A stretch of 11,568 nucleotides of DNA from Acidimicrobiia bacterium (GCA_019244985.1 JAFASB010000294.1:1-11568); one strand, 5' to 3'. Counted from the first letter of the stretch, positions 1 to 7,179 are shown. Made by a program: numbers and translations. The notes: generated by a model not told the origin, from the sequence alone.

Positions 1-1
1 G

Positions 2-502
2 ACTGTCGACGCCCCGGTCGGTACCCAACAGCACTCGGTGCGGCGGCTTCTCGACGGCTCGGGCAACGGGTTCGTCGTCGACCAGACGGCGGACTATCTC
101 CCCGACGGGATTCACCTCGTCAAGCTCGTATTGACGATGACGCTGCAGGGGACGACCACAGTCCGAACACTGCGCGCCAGCGAAGGCATGCTGCTTCCGA
201 CGGGTGCGGCTCCGGGAACCAGCCAGAGCTTCGCCCTCACGGGTTCCGGCATCGGCGGGCAGGAGACGGCCAGCGTCACGGGCCCGGGCTCGGCGACCGT
301 CGGCGGCGCCACCGTGGCGACGGTGGGCCTGAAGATGGTTCTTACCCTCTCGGGAGGCGCGACGGGGACCATCGAGTGGGACCAGGCGTTCGCGCCCGCC
401 TTCCGGCTCCCCGCCGCCGAGTCGGCGTCGGCCTCAGTCGCGGTTGGCCCGGTGACTGTCGATCTGCACTACCACTGCGCGCTGCAGCGGCCGCCGGCCT
501 GA
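2..502 (+). CDS. C-terminal part of an unrecognised, probably extracytoplasmic beta-rich protein (5' end outside window)
   Basis: The reading frame is open from base 2 to a TGA at 500-502, giving about 166 residues. A GTG at 38 could serve as a start, but no Shine-Dalgarno sequence precedes it and coding-like sequence continues upstream (TVDAPVGTQQHS), so I treat this as the end of a longer gene cut by the window. The visible part is rich in Gly, Thr, Val, Ser and Ala, with alternating hydrophobic/polar stretches typical of beta sheet. It has no predicted membrane helix and only one cysteine, near the end. No catalytic motif is seen and I do not recognise the family. The next gene starts one base after this stop, so the two are very likely co-transcribed and may be translationally coupled. 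A secreted or periplasm-like partner of the exporter is possible, but the signal peptide that would show this lies outside the window. Confidence 0.7.
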   Translation, partial: TVDAPVGTQQHSVRRLLDGSGNGFVVDQTADYLPDGIHLVKLVLTMTLQGTTTVRTLRASEGMLLPTGAAPGTSQSFALTGSGIGGQETASVTGPGSATVGGATVATVGLKMVLTLSGGATGTIEWDQAFAPAFRLPAAESASASVAVGPVTVDLHYHCALQRPPA

Positions 503-503
503 C

Positions 504-2702
504 ATGGCGACGCGCACGATCGCCGCGAGTCCGCCTCGACCCCTCGCAGGTGAACGACCGAGGCCGTCCCAGGCGCGCCGGAGCCGGCGCGGCCGCTCGG
601 CGCACGCAACCCCAACGCCCGCCCTCGAAGTCGCAGGGCTCAGTGTCCGTGCGCCCGACGGCGTCGTGCTTCTCGACGACGTGAGCTTCTCGGTGGCGCC
701 CGGCTCGTTGGTCGCCGTCGTCGGCCCGACCGGGGCCGGCAAGTCGACACTTCTCGGCGCCCTCACCGGCACCCTCACACGTGCTGCGGGCACCGTGCGT
801 GTGCACGGCGAGCCGGGCAGACGAATCGGCTACGTCCCCCAGGACAACGTGCTGCACACCCAGCTCGGCCTGCGCCGCACATTGGACGACGTCGCGTCCT
901 TACAACTCGGCGACGATGTCACCGACGACGAGCGGCGGGCCCGCGTGGACGCTGTCCTCGGCGAGCTCGGTCTGCGAGAGCAGGCGGGACTTGCGGTTGC
1001 CAGTCTGTCCGGGGGCCAGCAGAAGCGGGCCAACGTCGCCGCCGAGCTCGTTTCCGAGCCCGACGTCCTCGTGCTCGACGAGCCGACGTCGGGCCTCGAC
1101 CCGGGCTACGAGAAGACCGTGTTGGGGACGCTGCGCCGCCTCGCCCAGCGCGGGCGCACCGTGCTCGCGGTCACCCACAGCCTGCGGGCGCTCGAGCTGT
1201 GCGACCGCGTGCTCTTTCTCGCGCCCGGTGGGCGGGTGGCCTTCTTCGGCCCACCGCAGGCGGCGAAGGCGTACTTCGACATCGAAGACGCCGCAGAGGT
1301 ATTCCTGGCCCTCGACGCCAAGGACGGTGAGGCGTGGAAGGCGAGGTTCCGCGCCGACCCTGCATACGCCCGCTACGTCGGTGCGCCCCGTCAGGAAGCG
1401 TCCGACCCGACGACGTCGATGGCCGCTGACGAGGTCGGGCGATGCGGCCGGCGGGAGGTTGGCCAGGTCCGCACGCTCGTCGGCCGGTACTGGGCACTCA
1501 TTCGGGCGGACCGCCGCCACGCGGCAATGCTCCTCCTCGAGGGCCCGCTGCTCGGACTCCTTTTGCTCGCGGTGCTCAGTCCCCACGGCCTCGCTCGTCC
1601 CCGCGCGTTGCATCACCCGAATCTCACGGCGAAGGCGGTCGGGCTCTTCCTCGCCATCAGCGTGACGTGGCTGGGCGTCGCCAACGCCGTGCGGGAGATC
1701 GTCAAGGAGCGGCGCATTCTCCGTGCCGAAGTCGGTCGTGGACTGTCGCTGCGGGCCTACGTCGCCGCCAAGGGCTCGGTGCTGGGCACCGTGACCGTCA
1801 TCCAGGCGATCGCCCTGGCGTGGGTCGCTTCGATCCGGCAGAGCGTCCCCGGCGGCGGGTCCGGTCTGGGCAACGGCCGGCTGGAGATCGTCGCCGCCGC
1901 CGCCCTTGTGGCGCTGGCTGCCGTGTCCCTGGGGCTGCTGCTCTCGGCTCTGGTCGACTCTCCCGAGAAGGCGCTCACCGTTCTCCCACTGACCCTCGTG
2001 GCCCAGCTCGTGTGCTCGGGTGCATTCCCGAGCGTGCTCGGCCAGCCGGGCGTCGCCCAGCTCCGCAATCTGACCGGCACGTATTGGGGTGTGCGCGCCG
2101 TGCAGGCAACCGTCAGTGGTGACAGCGCTGGGTGGTGGGGGTCGGTGGCGATGCTCGTCGCCCTCACCGCTCTCTCGCTTGTGGCGACGGCCAGCCTGCT
2201 CGGGCGCCGGCTGGCTGGAGGCCCCCGGCGCCGGCGGGCCGGGGTGGGACGGGCACGTCTGGTTGTCGGCGTAGCCGGCGCCGCGCTCCTCGCCGTGTCG
2301 GTGCTGGGGATGGCCGGCCGTGGCCAGTCCGCCGCCACCCACGCCGCTCTGGCGCCCCGCGCCCCGGCGACCATCGCCGCAGCGCCCGCTGCACCGGTGA
2401 CGACGGTTCCTGCCACTCCGGCGCCGCGGGCCGCTGCACCTCAGGCCCTGGTCGCCTCGCCTTCTCCTGCGCCAGTGACGACGCCCGCGGCGCGGGCCCC
2501 GGCGCCACTGGCCCCGGCACCAAATCCGGTCACTGTCGCCGCCGCGGCACCCACGCCCTCGCCCACGACGCCGACGACAACCGCTCCGGCCGCGCTTCCA
2601 GTGTCCTCGACCTCCACGACGACCGCCACGGCCGCTCCACGACGCGTTGTCGTCACCTCCCGCACGCCCTGGCCGTCACCGTTCGGATTCTTCAGCGGCT
2701 GA
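504..2702 (+). CDS. ABCG-type fused ATPase/permease half-transporter with a Pro/Ala/Thr-rich C-terminal tail
   Basis: This 732-residue protein carries an ATPase followed by an ABC-2 permease in one chain, the domain order of ABCG/White half-transporters and of the C-terminal half of mycobacterial Rv1747; no FHA domain is present. Visible motifs are Walker A GPTGAGKST (74-82), Q-loop VPQDN (Q113), signature LSGGQQKR (168-175), Walker B VLVLDEPT (188-195), D-loop SGLD (196-199) and switch His225. Residues 1-40 are basic and probably disordered. Hydrophobic segments lie near 341-359, 378-396, 423-443, 461-484, 489-508 and 545-566, with a family-typical REIVKERRILRAE connector at 397-409. A seventh segment at about 585-604 precedes a roughly 128-residue Pro/Ala/Thr/Ser tail (605-732) that would lie outside the cell. 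The ATG follows the upstream stop by one base and lacks a clear ribosome site, suggesting reinitiation. It probably works as a homodimer. The substrate is unknown; family members export lipids, glycans or drugs. Confidence 0.93.
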   Translation: MATRTIAASPPRPLAGERPRPSQARRSRRGRSAHATPTPALEVAGLSVRAPDGVVLLDDVSFSVAPGSLVAVVGPTGAGKSTLLGALTGTLTRAAGTVRVHGEPGRRIGYVPQDNVLHTQLGLRRTLDDVASLQLGDDVTDDERRARVDAVLGELGLREQAGLAVASLSGGQQKRANVAAELVSEPDVLVLDEPTSGLDPGYEKTVLGTLRRLAQRGRTVLAVTHSLRALELCDRVLFLAPGGRVAFFGPPQAAKAYFDIEDAAEVFLALDAKDGEAWKARFRADPAYARYVGAPRQEASDPTTSMAADEVGRCGRREVGQVRTLVGRYWALIRADRRHAAMLLLEGPLLGLLLLAVLSPHGLARPRALHHPNLTAKAVGLFLAISVTWLGVANAVREIVKERRILRAEVGRGLSLRAYVAAKGSVLGTVTVIQAIALAWVASIRQSVPGGGSGLGNGRLEIVAAAALVALAAVSLGLLLSALVDSPEKALTVLPLTLVAQLVCSGAFPSVLGQPGVAQLRNLTGTYWGVRAVQATVSGDSAGWWGSVAMLVALTALSLVATASLLGRRLAGGPRRRRAGVGRARLVVGVAGAALLAVSVLGMAGRGQSAATHAALAPRAPATIAAAPAAPVTTVPATPAPRAAAPQALVASPSPAPVTTPAARAPAPLAPAPNPVTVAAAAPTPSPTTPTTTAPAALPVSSTSTTTATAAPRRVVVTSRTPWPSPFGFFSG

Positions 2703-2887
2703 GGGGCTCTGAGGAGCTGGCCATCCATCACCGCATCTCGCCGGCGCTCGGCCGGATCACACGGATCGGCAGTCCGTCGCGGCGAAAGGCGACCTAGGAC
2801 ATCTCGCGATCGCGGGTTGCGTTATGGGCGCATGTCCCCAAGGCGTGGTTGCGCGCCGGCGCCTCGTCAGTCGGCCCGCGCGCGTTG

Positions 2888-4075
2888 TTATTCGGCGCCG
2901 CTGACGGCTGCCGCGCCGCCAGTCCACCCGAAGACGGTCCCCTTGTAGAGGAGCTCGGCGACCAGCGCGGCAGCGACCACGGCTACCACGGCAGGGGCTG
3001 GGAAGGACGAGCCGAACGCGGCGACCGCAAGGAGGACGACGGCCGTCATGGGATGCACGGCAATGGAGCGCACGCCATGGCCGCCGGCGACAGCAACGCA
3101 GGTGACGCCGACGAGGTACAGGGCGGCTCCTCCGCAGAGGATCCAGCGGCCTGCCTCGAACAGGGCGGCGTGGTCAGCGTGATGCAACGCGAGCTCGAAC
3201 CCGACACCGAGCGCGGCGATGGCCGTGTACGTCGGGATGTGCCCGCTCAGGGCGCCGAGGGCGCGGAGACCCGACGGAACTTTTTGGACGAAATCGAATG
3301 TCAGCCACCAGATGGAGACGATGACGACGACGACGCTGAGCGCCGTCAAGACCACCGAGCCGGTCCAGTGAACGCCGTCCAGGCCATCGACGGCGCGGAT
3401 CACGGCCTCACCGAGGACGATGAGCGTGAACTGTCCGGCCCGCTCCTCGAGGTGCTCGGCCGCCGCTGCGGCTTCGCCCAGGCGCGACCAGCCGACAACA
3501 ACGGTGAGGGCCTCGATGACCAACGCCGCGAACCACAGCGCCGCTCGCCACTCGCCCTCGACGAAGACAGAAGCAGCCCAGCACGCCGCGCCGAGCGAGA
3601 AGCCGACGATGTACACCGTTATGGCGGACCGCACCTCGATGACGTGGCGCCATGCCCGGACGTACAGGCCAATGAGCACCAGTCGCACGGCGACGTAGGC
3701 CAGGGCGAATTCGACCGCGCCGCCACCTCGAGCGTCGGTCGCGGTGTAGGCAAGTCCGGCGACGCCGACCATGGCGGCCGCCTTCGTCAATCGGTGCGGC
3801 ACGTCGTCGGTGTCGAACCGGTCCGTGTACATGACGTAATTCGTCCATGTCCACGTGACCGCTACGAACACGAGCGCAAACCACGCCGCCCCCGCTCCAG
3901 ACGGATCCCCGGCGAGGATCTGACTCGTCCGGCTGACAGCGGCGACAAAGACGAGGTCGAAGAACAACTCGGTCCACGTCGACCGTCGGTCTCCGTCGCC
4001 CTCCTTGGTCCGAAGCACCGGCGGCCGCACCACCGCTGGTTGATCGGTCGAAGACGAAGTCGCGCTGCTTGTCAT
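2888..4075 (-). CDS. Low temperature requirement A (LtrA) family membrane protein
   Basis: The 395-residue polytopic protein matches the LtrA family (Pfam LtrA), named from a Listeria gene needed for growth in the cold; it is unrelated to the group II intron protein of the same name. Two family hallmarks are visible: TWTELFFDLVFV at residues 33-44 at the start of the first helix, and EHLEERAGQFTLIVLGEAV at 207-225. About 10-12 hydrophobic segments span residues 37-377, and the length is normal for the family. The biochemical activity of LtrA proteins is not established. The start ATG (4073-4075) has only a weak GGGGAT ribosome site upstream. The gene follows the ABM-domain gene on the same strand after 35 bp, so it is probably the second gene of a two-gene operon. 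It converges with the transporter gene; the 185-bp gap (2703-2887) has GC-rich short palindromes, such as GCGCCGGCGC at 2853-2862, but no convincing terminator. Confidence 0.93.
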   Translation of the reverse strand: MTSSATSSSTDQPAVVRPPVLRTKEGDGDRRSTWTELFFDLVFVAAVSRTSQILAGDPSGAGAAWFALVFVAVTWTWTNYVMYTDRFDTDDVPHRLTKAAAMVGVAGLAYTATDARGGGAVEFALAYVAVRLVLIGLYVRAWRHVIEVRSAITVYIVGFSLGAACWAASVFVEGEWRAALWFAALVIEALTVVVGWSRLGEAAAAAEHLEERAGQFTLIVLGEAVIRAVDGLDGVHWTGSVVLTALSVVVVIVSIWWLTFDFVQKVPSGLRALGALSGHIPTYTAIAALGVGFELALHHADHAALFEAGRWILCGGAALYLVGVTCVAVAGGHGVRSIAVHPMTAVVLLAVAAFGSSFPAPAVVAVVAAALVAELLYKGTVFGWTGGAAAVSGAE

Positions 4076-4110
4076 CGGATCCCCGAACTCGGTGGCAAAC
4101 CTGCCGATGC

Positions 4111-4725
4111 TTAAGAGGTACTGATCTTGTCGGCGAGGACGTCGGCGAAGGACATGTGGGGAAGGCCGGCGAGCCAGGGAAGGCCGTGCGCAGCCAGCTG
4201 CTGCGGGATCTTTCCCATGAGGTGCGCCCGGCGCCCCTTCGGGTTAGGAAATACGTCGAAGACGCCGTGATCGCCATCCTCGAAGCGGATCGCGAACCAG
4301 TTCGTCGTGGCGGGCTCCTCCGCGACAACGCTCTCTCCGTTACGGAGGAACTCCGCCGCGTCGTCGCGGTGAGACTCCTTGATCGGAAGGCGTAGGAGCA
4401 AGCCCTTGGTCACCTCACCGGAGGTGATCTTGTCGGCGAGGACGTCGACCTTCTCGATGTGAGGCTCATCATCCAGAAGCTCGGCATGGTCTTGTAGGGC
4501 CGCAACGACGCCTCCGTTGAGGTGGGCATCGCGGCCGGCGTCGTCTGGAAATGCGTCGAAGATCCCGTACTCGCCCCGACCGAACCGCAGCGCGAACCAC
4601 GACGTCGTCTTCGGCTCAGCCTCGACGATCGACTGCGCAGCAACAAGGAGCTGTTCGAGCTCGTCCTCCTTCCCCGGAGCAGCCTCCAGGGTCGCGAACA
4701 GGCCACGGGTCGTCGTCGGGGTCAT
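4111..4725 (-). CDS. Tandem antibiotic biosynthesis monooxygenase (ABM)-like protein, two fused dimeric alpha-beta barrel domains
   Basis: The 204-residue protein consists of two homologous halves, about residues 8-100 and 108-201. Residues 37-71 and 137-171 align without gaps at an offset of exactly 100: EPKTTSWFALRF matches EPATTNWFAIRF, GIFDAFPDDAGRDAHLNG matches GVFDVFPNPKGRRAHLMG, and each half ends in VLADKI. The pattern fits the ABM/YgiN-like dimeric alpha-beta barrel superfamily, whose members are usually single domains of about 100 residues acting as homodimers (cofactor-free quinol monooxygenases, heme-degrading enzymes and others). Here the fusion should form an intramolecular pseudo-dimer. 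His68/His168 and Trp43/Trp143 are shared by both halves and are candidate pocket residues. No signal peptide is seen, so it should be cytoplasmic. The start ATG (4723-4725) has a modest GGTAGG-like site upstream. The gene lies 35 bp before the LtrA gene and is divergent from the gene at 4939. The exact reaction is not determined. Confidence 0.85.
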   Translation of the reverse strand: MTPTTTRGLFATLEAAPGKEDELEQLLVAAQSIVEAEPKTTSWFALRFGRGEYGIFDAFPDDAGRDAHLNGGVVAALQDHAELLDDEPHIEKVDVLADKITSGEVTKGLLLRLPIKESHRDDAAEFLRNGESVVAEEPATTNWFAIRFEDGDHGVFDVFPNPKGRRAHLMGKIPQQLAAHGLPWLAGLPHMSFADVLADKISTS

Positions 4726-4771
4726 GGCCGCTACCTACCCGGCGCCGCCGCCCCGAACCGGGCGGCCGGGT

Positions 4772-4784
4772 CCCTTCAGAAGGG
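4772..4784. promoter_or_regulatory. Perfect palindrome in the divergent intergenic region (possible operator)
   Basis: The 13-base sequence CCCTTC-A-GAAGGG is a perfect inverted repeat. It lies in the 213-bp gap between the divergent ABM/LtrA unit and the gene at 4939, 47 bases upstream of the ABM start and 154 upstream of the other. It could be a regulator site or part of a transcript hairpin. No convincing -10/-35 pair was found on either strand here. Confidence 0.3.
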
Positions 4785-4938
4785 CCGAGCCATCGGGTCG
4801 CGCAGGCGCGGGTCGCAGGAGAGGTGCCGCGACAGGACGGGTACCTATTCCTGAACCCCGGGTCGGCGGGACGCTCGAGAGCAATCTCGCCGCTGATTGT
4901 GTCGGTCGTGGTGCCGAGCGGATGGGTAGGAGTCGCAC

Positions 4939-5625
4939 ATGAGGTATGCCACCAAGACCTATGGGCCGCGTCGACACACAAGCGTCGGCGCCTGCCGCGA
5001 CAAGTTCCTCTATTTCTTCCCCGAGGGCTTCCGCGACGAGAACTACCTGGCGTGGGAGCGGGACTACAAGTGGGAGGCCCATCGGCGCTGGACCACCGAG
5101 CTGGGCCGTGACCAGCTACGTGCGCTGCTGGATCGCGGTGAGTTCGCGGCGGTAGCGAAGGCCGCGGTGCGCATCGAGTCCCGCACCAACCTCCTGTTCT
5201 CCTTCGAGAAGATGGCGTTGCGCGACGCGGTCGCGTCCGCCGAGGGGGCGCGCTTGTTCGCGGTCGGCCTCCACGACTGGCTCTACGGGCCTGGCTCTGA
5301 GGCATCCAAGTTCGATGCGTGGTGCGCGACGGTGGCGGCGCTGCCCCGGCGGCAGACGCGGGTGCTCACATGGCCCGCGACGACAGTCTTCGGGTTCATC
5401 GCCCGCCCGAAGGTCCACTTCTTCGTGAAGCCGATGGTGACGAAGGCAGCCGCGGCGGCGTGTGACCTCGAGTTTCGCTATCGATCGGCGCCGCAGTCGG
5501 AGACCTATTCCGACGTGTTGGCGATGGCGGCGACGCTTCGCGCCGACCTCGCAGACCTGCGTCCACGCGACATGATCGACATTCAGTCGTTTTTGTGGGT
5601 CCAAGGGTCCGACGAGTACGAGTGA
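4939..5625 (+). CDS. Conserved-looking protein of unknown function (228 aa)
   Basis: The start is well supported: AGGAG at 4928-4932 lies six bases before the ATG. The product is soluble, with no signal peptide or clear membrane helix, and has a mixed alpha/beta character rich in aromatic residues. Striking segments are ACRDKFLYFFPEGFRDENYL (18-37), a central LLFSFEKMALRDAV, a LPRRQTRVLTWPATTVFGF stretch about 60 residues later, and a C-terminal PRDMIDIQSFLWVQGSDEYE. The density of Trp, Phe, Tyr, Asp and Arg in short blocks suggests strongly conserved motifs of a real family. From memory, similar proteins occur as conserved hypotheticals in other bacteria, but I know no assigned function or named domain. 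I do not assign an activity; the acidic D-x-x-D-x-Q and R-D-M blocks near the end are candidates for a functional site. It stands alone, divergent from the ABM/LtrA operon and convergent with the esterase gene 87 bp downstream. Confidence 0.85.
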   Translation: MRYATKTYGPRRHTSVGACRDKFLYFFPEGFRDENYLAWERDYKWEAHRRWTTELGRDQLRALLDRGEFAAVAKAAVRIESRTNLLFSFEKMALRDAVASAEGARLFAVGLHDWLYGPGSEASKFDAWCATVAALPRRQTRVLTWPATTVFGFIARPKVHFFVKPMVTKAAAAACDLEFRYRSAPQSETYSDVLAMAATLRADLADLRPRDMIDIQSFLWVQGSDEYE

Positions 5626-5712
5626 ACATCGACATGCCGAGCAATCGCTGACAGCTCATGAGCGTCGCTCGATGCCCCAGAACCTCGAATCGCTCGCCTG
5701 CGGGACGATTTT

Positions 5713-6636
5713 TTAGAGGCCGAGGAAGAACCGGGTCATCGTCTCGCTGGCGTCCCAGTCGCGGCTGGTCTTGCCCACGAGGGCGGCCGGAAGGTACTGC
5801 TCGCCCCCCGGCCAGGTGTGGCCGCCGCCGTTGACGACGTAGAGGAGCGCCGCGGCGCCATTCGTGCACGGGCGGGCCGTGTGGATCGTCGTGGTGGTGC
5901 CGTCGGCGGCGGTGTCGGGCAGCTGGGACAACGTCGGCGTCGGGCAGCCATCGGTCGAGACCCAGAAGTTGTAGGTGTCCATGACTGACACGTCAGTCGT
6001 GCCACCGTCGCGACCCCTATCCTGACCGCCGTTGAAGGGGATGAGTGGGTCGTCGGTCCCATGGATCTCGAGGATCGACTCGGGCCGCGACGGGTGGCAC
6101 GTCGGTGCGAACTCGGTGCCCATGGTGCCGGCGACTGGCGCGATGGCCTTGATGCGGTCGGCCAGCTCGCAGCCGAGGCGCTGGGACATGAACGCGCCGT
6201 TCGACAAGCCCGAAGCGAAAACCCGCGTGCGGTCGATGGCATAGTCGGCCGAAAGCTGGTCAACGAGCACGCTGATGAACTTCACGTCGTCGATGTGGGC
6301 CTGGGCGGCCGGGGTATTGGGTCGGCCGTCGTTCCAGCTGCGTCGCCAGCCTTGGGGGTAGACAGCGAGGACGTCGTGGGCGTCGGCCACCTTGTTGTAG
6401 TGGGCGATGCGCTCCATGCCCTCGGCCGTGCCGCCGCCGCCGTGGAGCAGGAACACGACGGGGAGGCCAGCGCGCTGTCCGCCGCTCGGGACATGCACCC
6501 AATACATGCGCACACGTCCGTCGACGGTGATCGTCTTGGGGGTGTCGCCGGCCACGATCGCTCGGGCGCGATCGACGTGGCAGCCGGCAAGGACGATAGA
6601 TCCGAGGAGTGCCCCGAGGAACAACCGCTTGGCCAT
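5713..6636 (-). CDS. Secreted lipoprotein esterase, PHB depolymerase/feruloyl esterase family (LpqC/LpqP-like)
   Basis: The 307-residue product begins with a lipoprotein signal peptide: MAKR, a hydrophobic stretch and the lipobox LAGC, placing the lipidated cysteine at 19. The rest is an alpha/beta hydrolase of the polyhydroxybutyrate depolymerase/acetylxylan-feruloyl esterase group. Visible elements are the oxyanion-hole segment LLHGGGG (63-69), the nucleophile elbow GLSNG (143-147, Ser145), a probable catalytic Asp in HGTDD (Asp195 or Asp196) and catalytic His273 in GGGHTWPGG. Cys156, Cys180, Cys231 and Cys257 may form disulfides, fitting an extracytoplasmic enzyme. Length is normal for the family. 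It should hydrolyse ester bonds in a polymer or plant-derived substrate at the cell surface; the true substrate cannot be read from sequence. It is divergent from a MarR regulator across 69 bp, has no Shine-Dalgarno site, and its predicted promoter places the transcription start at or next to the ATG. Confidence 0.9.
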   Translation of the reverse strand: MAKRLFLGALLGSIVLAGCHVDRARAIVAGDTPKTITVDGRVRMYWVHVPSGGQRAGLPVVFLLHGGGGTAEGMERIAHYNKVADAHDVLAVYPQGWRRSWNDGRPNTPAAQAHIDDVKFISVLVDQLSADYAIDRTRVFASGLSNGAFMSQRLGCELADRIKAIAPVAGTMGTEFAPTCHPSRPESILEIHGTDDPLIPFNGGQDRGRDGGTTDVSVMDTYNFWVSTDGCPTPTLSQLPDTAADGTTTTIHTARPCTNGAAALLYVVNGGGHTWPGGEQYLPAALVGKTSRDWDASETMTRFFLGL

Positions 6637-6643
6637 GTCTGAG

Positions 6644-6671
6644 ATAGTACAGTTACTTGACTAATTGTCAA
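6644..6671 (-). promoter_or_regulatory. Predicted sigma-70-type promoter of the esterase gene (leaderless)
   Basis: Read on the minus strand, TTGACA (6671-6666) is a perfect -35 element, followed after 16 bases by TACTAT (6649-6644), which fits the actinobacterial TAnnnT -10 pattern. Transcription would begin about 6-7 bases further on, at about 6637-6638, next to the ATG at 6636-6634. This gives a leaderless or near-leaderless mRNA and explains the absent ribosome site. The coordinates cover both elements. Confidence 0.6.
6657..6671. promoter_or_regulatory. Inverted repeat TTGAC-N5-GTCAA, candidate MarR operator
   Basis: TTGAC (6657-6661) and GTCAA (6667-6671) form a perfect inverted repeat around TAATT, in the 69-bp gap between the divergent esterase and marR-type genes. 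It covers the esterase -35 box, so a bound protein would block that promoter. MarR dimers typically bind short AT-rich semi-palindromes of this size beside their own divergent genes. The assignment to this regulator is inferred from position. Confidence 0.5.
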
Positions 6672-6705
6672 CGGGAGTTCTCAGGATTGTTCAGGAGTTC
6701 ACAGA

Positions 6706-7179
6706 ATGGCCGCACCGCAGAACCCGCAGAACGTCCGGCTCGGGCTGCTCGCCCGCCGGCTGGTCCGGGCCGTGGCCGAGCACACGCGCCAGGAACTCGC
6801 CCGCCAGGGCTTCGCCGATCTGCGCCCGGTACACAACGCCTTGTTCGCCCACCTTTCCGGAGGCGGCGCGCGCATCACCGACGTTGCTGCGGGGCTGGGC
6901 GTCACCAAACAGGCCGTCACATCGCTGGTCGACGAGCTTGAGCGGAACGGCTACGTGGAGCGGATCGCTGACCCGAGCGACGGCCGGGCCAAGATTGTCA
7001 AACTCACCGCCCGAGGGCGGAATGCAGCCCGTGTCGCCCTGCGAGCCGCCCAGCGCATGGACCATCGCTGGGTCGCTGTGGTCGGCGCCGACCGCCTTGC
7101 CGAGCTGAAGGTGACCCTGTCCGAGCTAGTCCAGGCCGCCGAGGCGACCAACAGGGAGGCTGGCGGACGCAACGGCTAG
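6706..7179 (+). CDS. MarR family transcriptional regulator
   Basis: The 157-residue protein has the MarR layout: N-terminal dimerisation helices (about 8-35), a winged helix-turn-helix with ARITDVAAGLGVTKQAVTSL (55-74) followed by VDELERNGYVER, a wing containing DPSDGRAK (89-96) with the KLTARGR continuation, and C-terminal dimerisation helices (about 104-150). Length is typical. The ATG at 6706 has AGGAG at 6693-6697, eight bases upstream, which decides the start. It is divergent from the esterase gene, and the shared 69-bp gap holds an inverted repeat over the esterase promoter, so it is likely a ligand-released repressor of the esterase and perhaps of itself. The ligand is unknown; several MarR proteins sense phenolic acids, which would suit a feruloyl-esterase-like target, but this is inference. 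A strong hairpin lies about 80 bp after the stop. Confidence 0.93.
   Translation: MAAPQNPQNVRLGLLARRLVRAVAEHTRQELARQGFADLRPVHNALFAHLSGGGARITDVAAGLGVTKQAVTSLVDELERNGYVERIADPSDGRAKIVKLTARGRNAARVALRAAQRMDHRWVAVVGADRLAELKVTLSELVQAAEATNREAGGRNG

Noticed and set aside
900..2342. Long minus-strand open frame (480 codons) opposite the transporter
   Set aside because: It is fully antisense to a gene with complete ABC motifs, and its product is rich in Gly, Arg, His and Glu without recognisable structure.
2703..2887. Bidirectional terminator between the convergent transporter and LtrA genes
   Set aside because: Only short GC palindromes (for example GCGCCGGCGC at 2853-2862) are present, at a frequency expected for such GC-rich DNA, with no T-run.
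2849..4114. Long open frame (421 codons) antisense to the LtrA gene
   Set aside because: Its product is low-complexity and Asp/Glu/Arg/Gly-rich with no domain, while the minus strand encodes a clear LtrA protein with hallmark motifs. It is a by-product of GC-rich codon bias.
5654..5714. GCTCATGAGC palindrome and a run of six T (5709-5714) between the convergent genes, as a terminator
   Set aside because: The palindrome is about 45 bases from the T-run, and the sequence just before the T-run forms only a 4-bp ATCG/CGAT stem, too weak to call. The T-run also overlaps the esterase stop codon.
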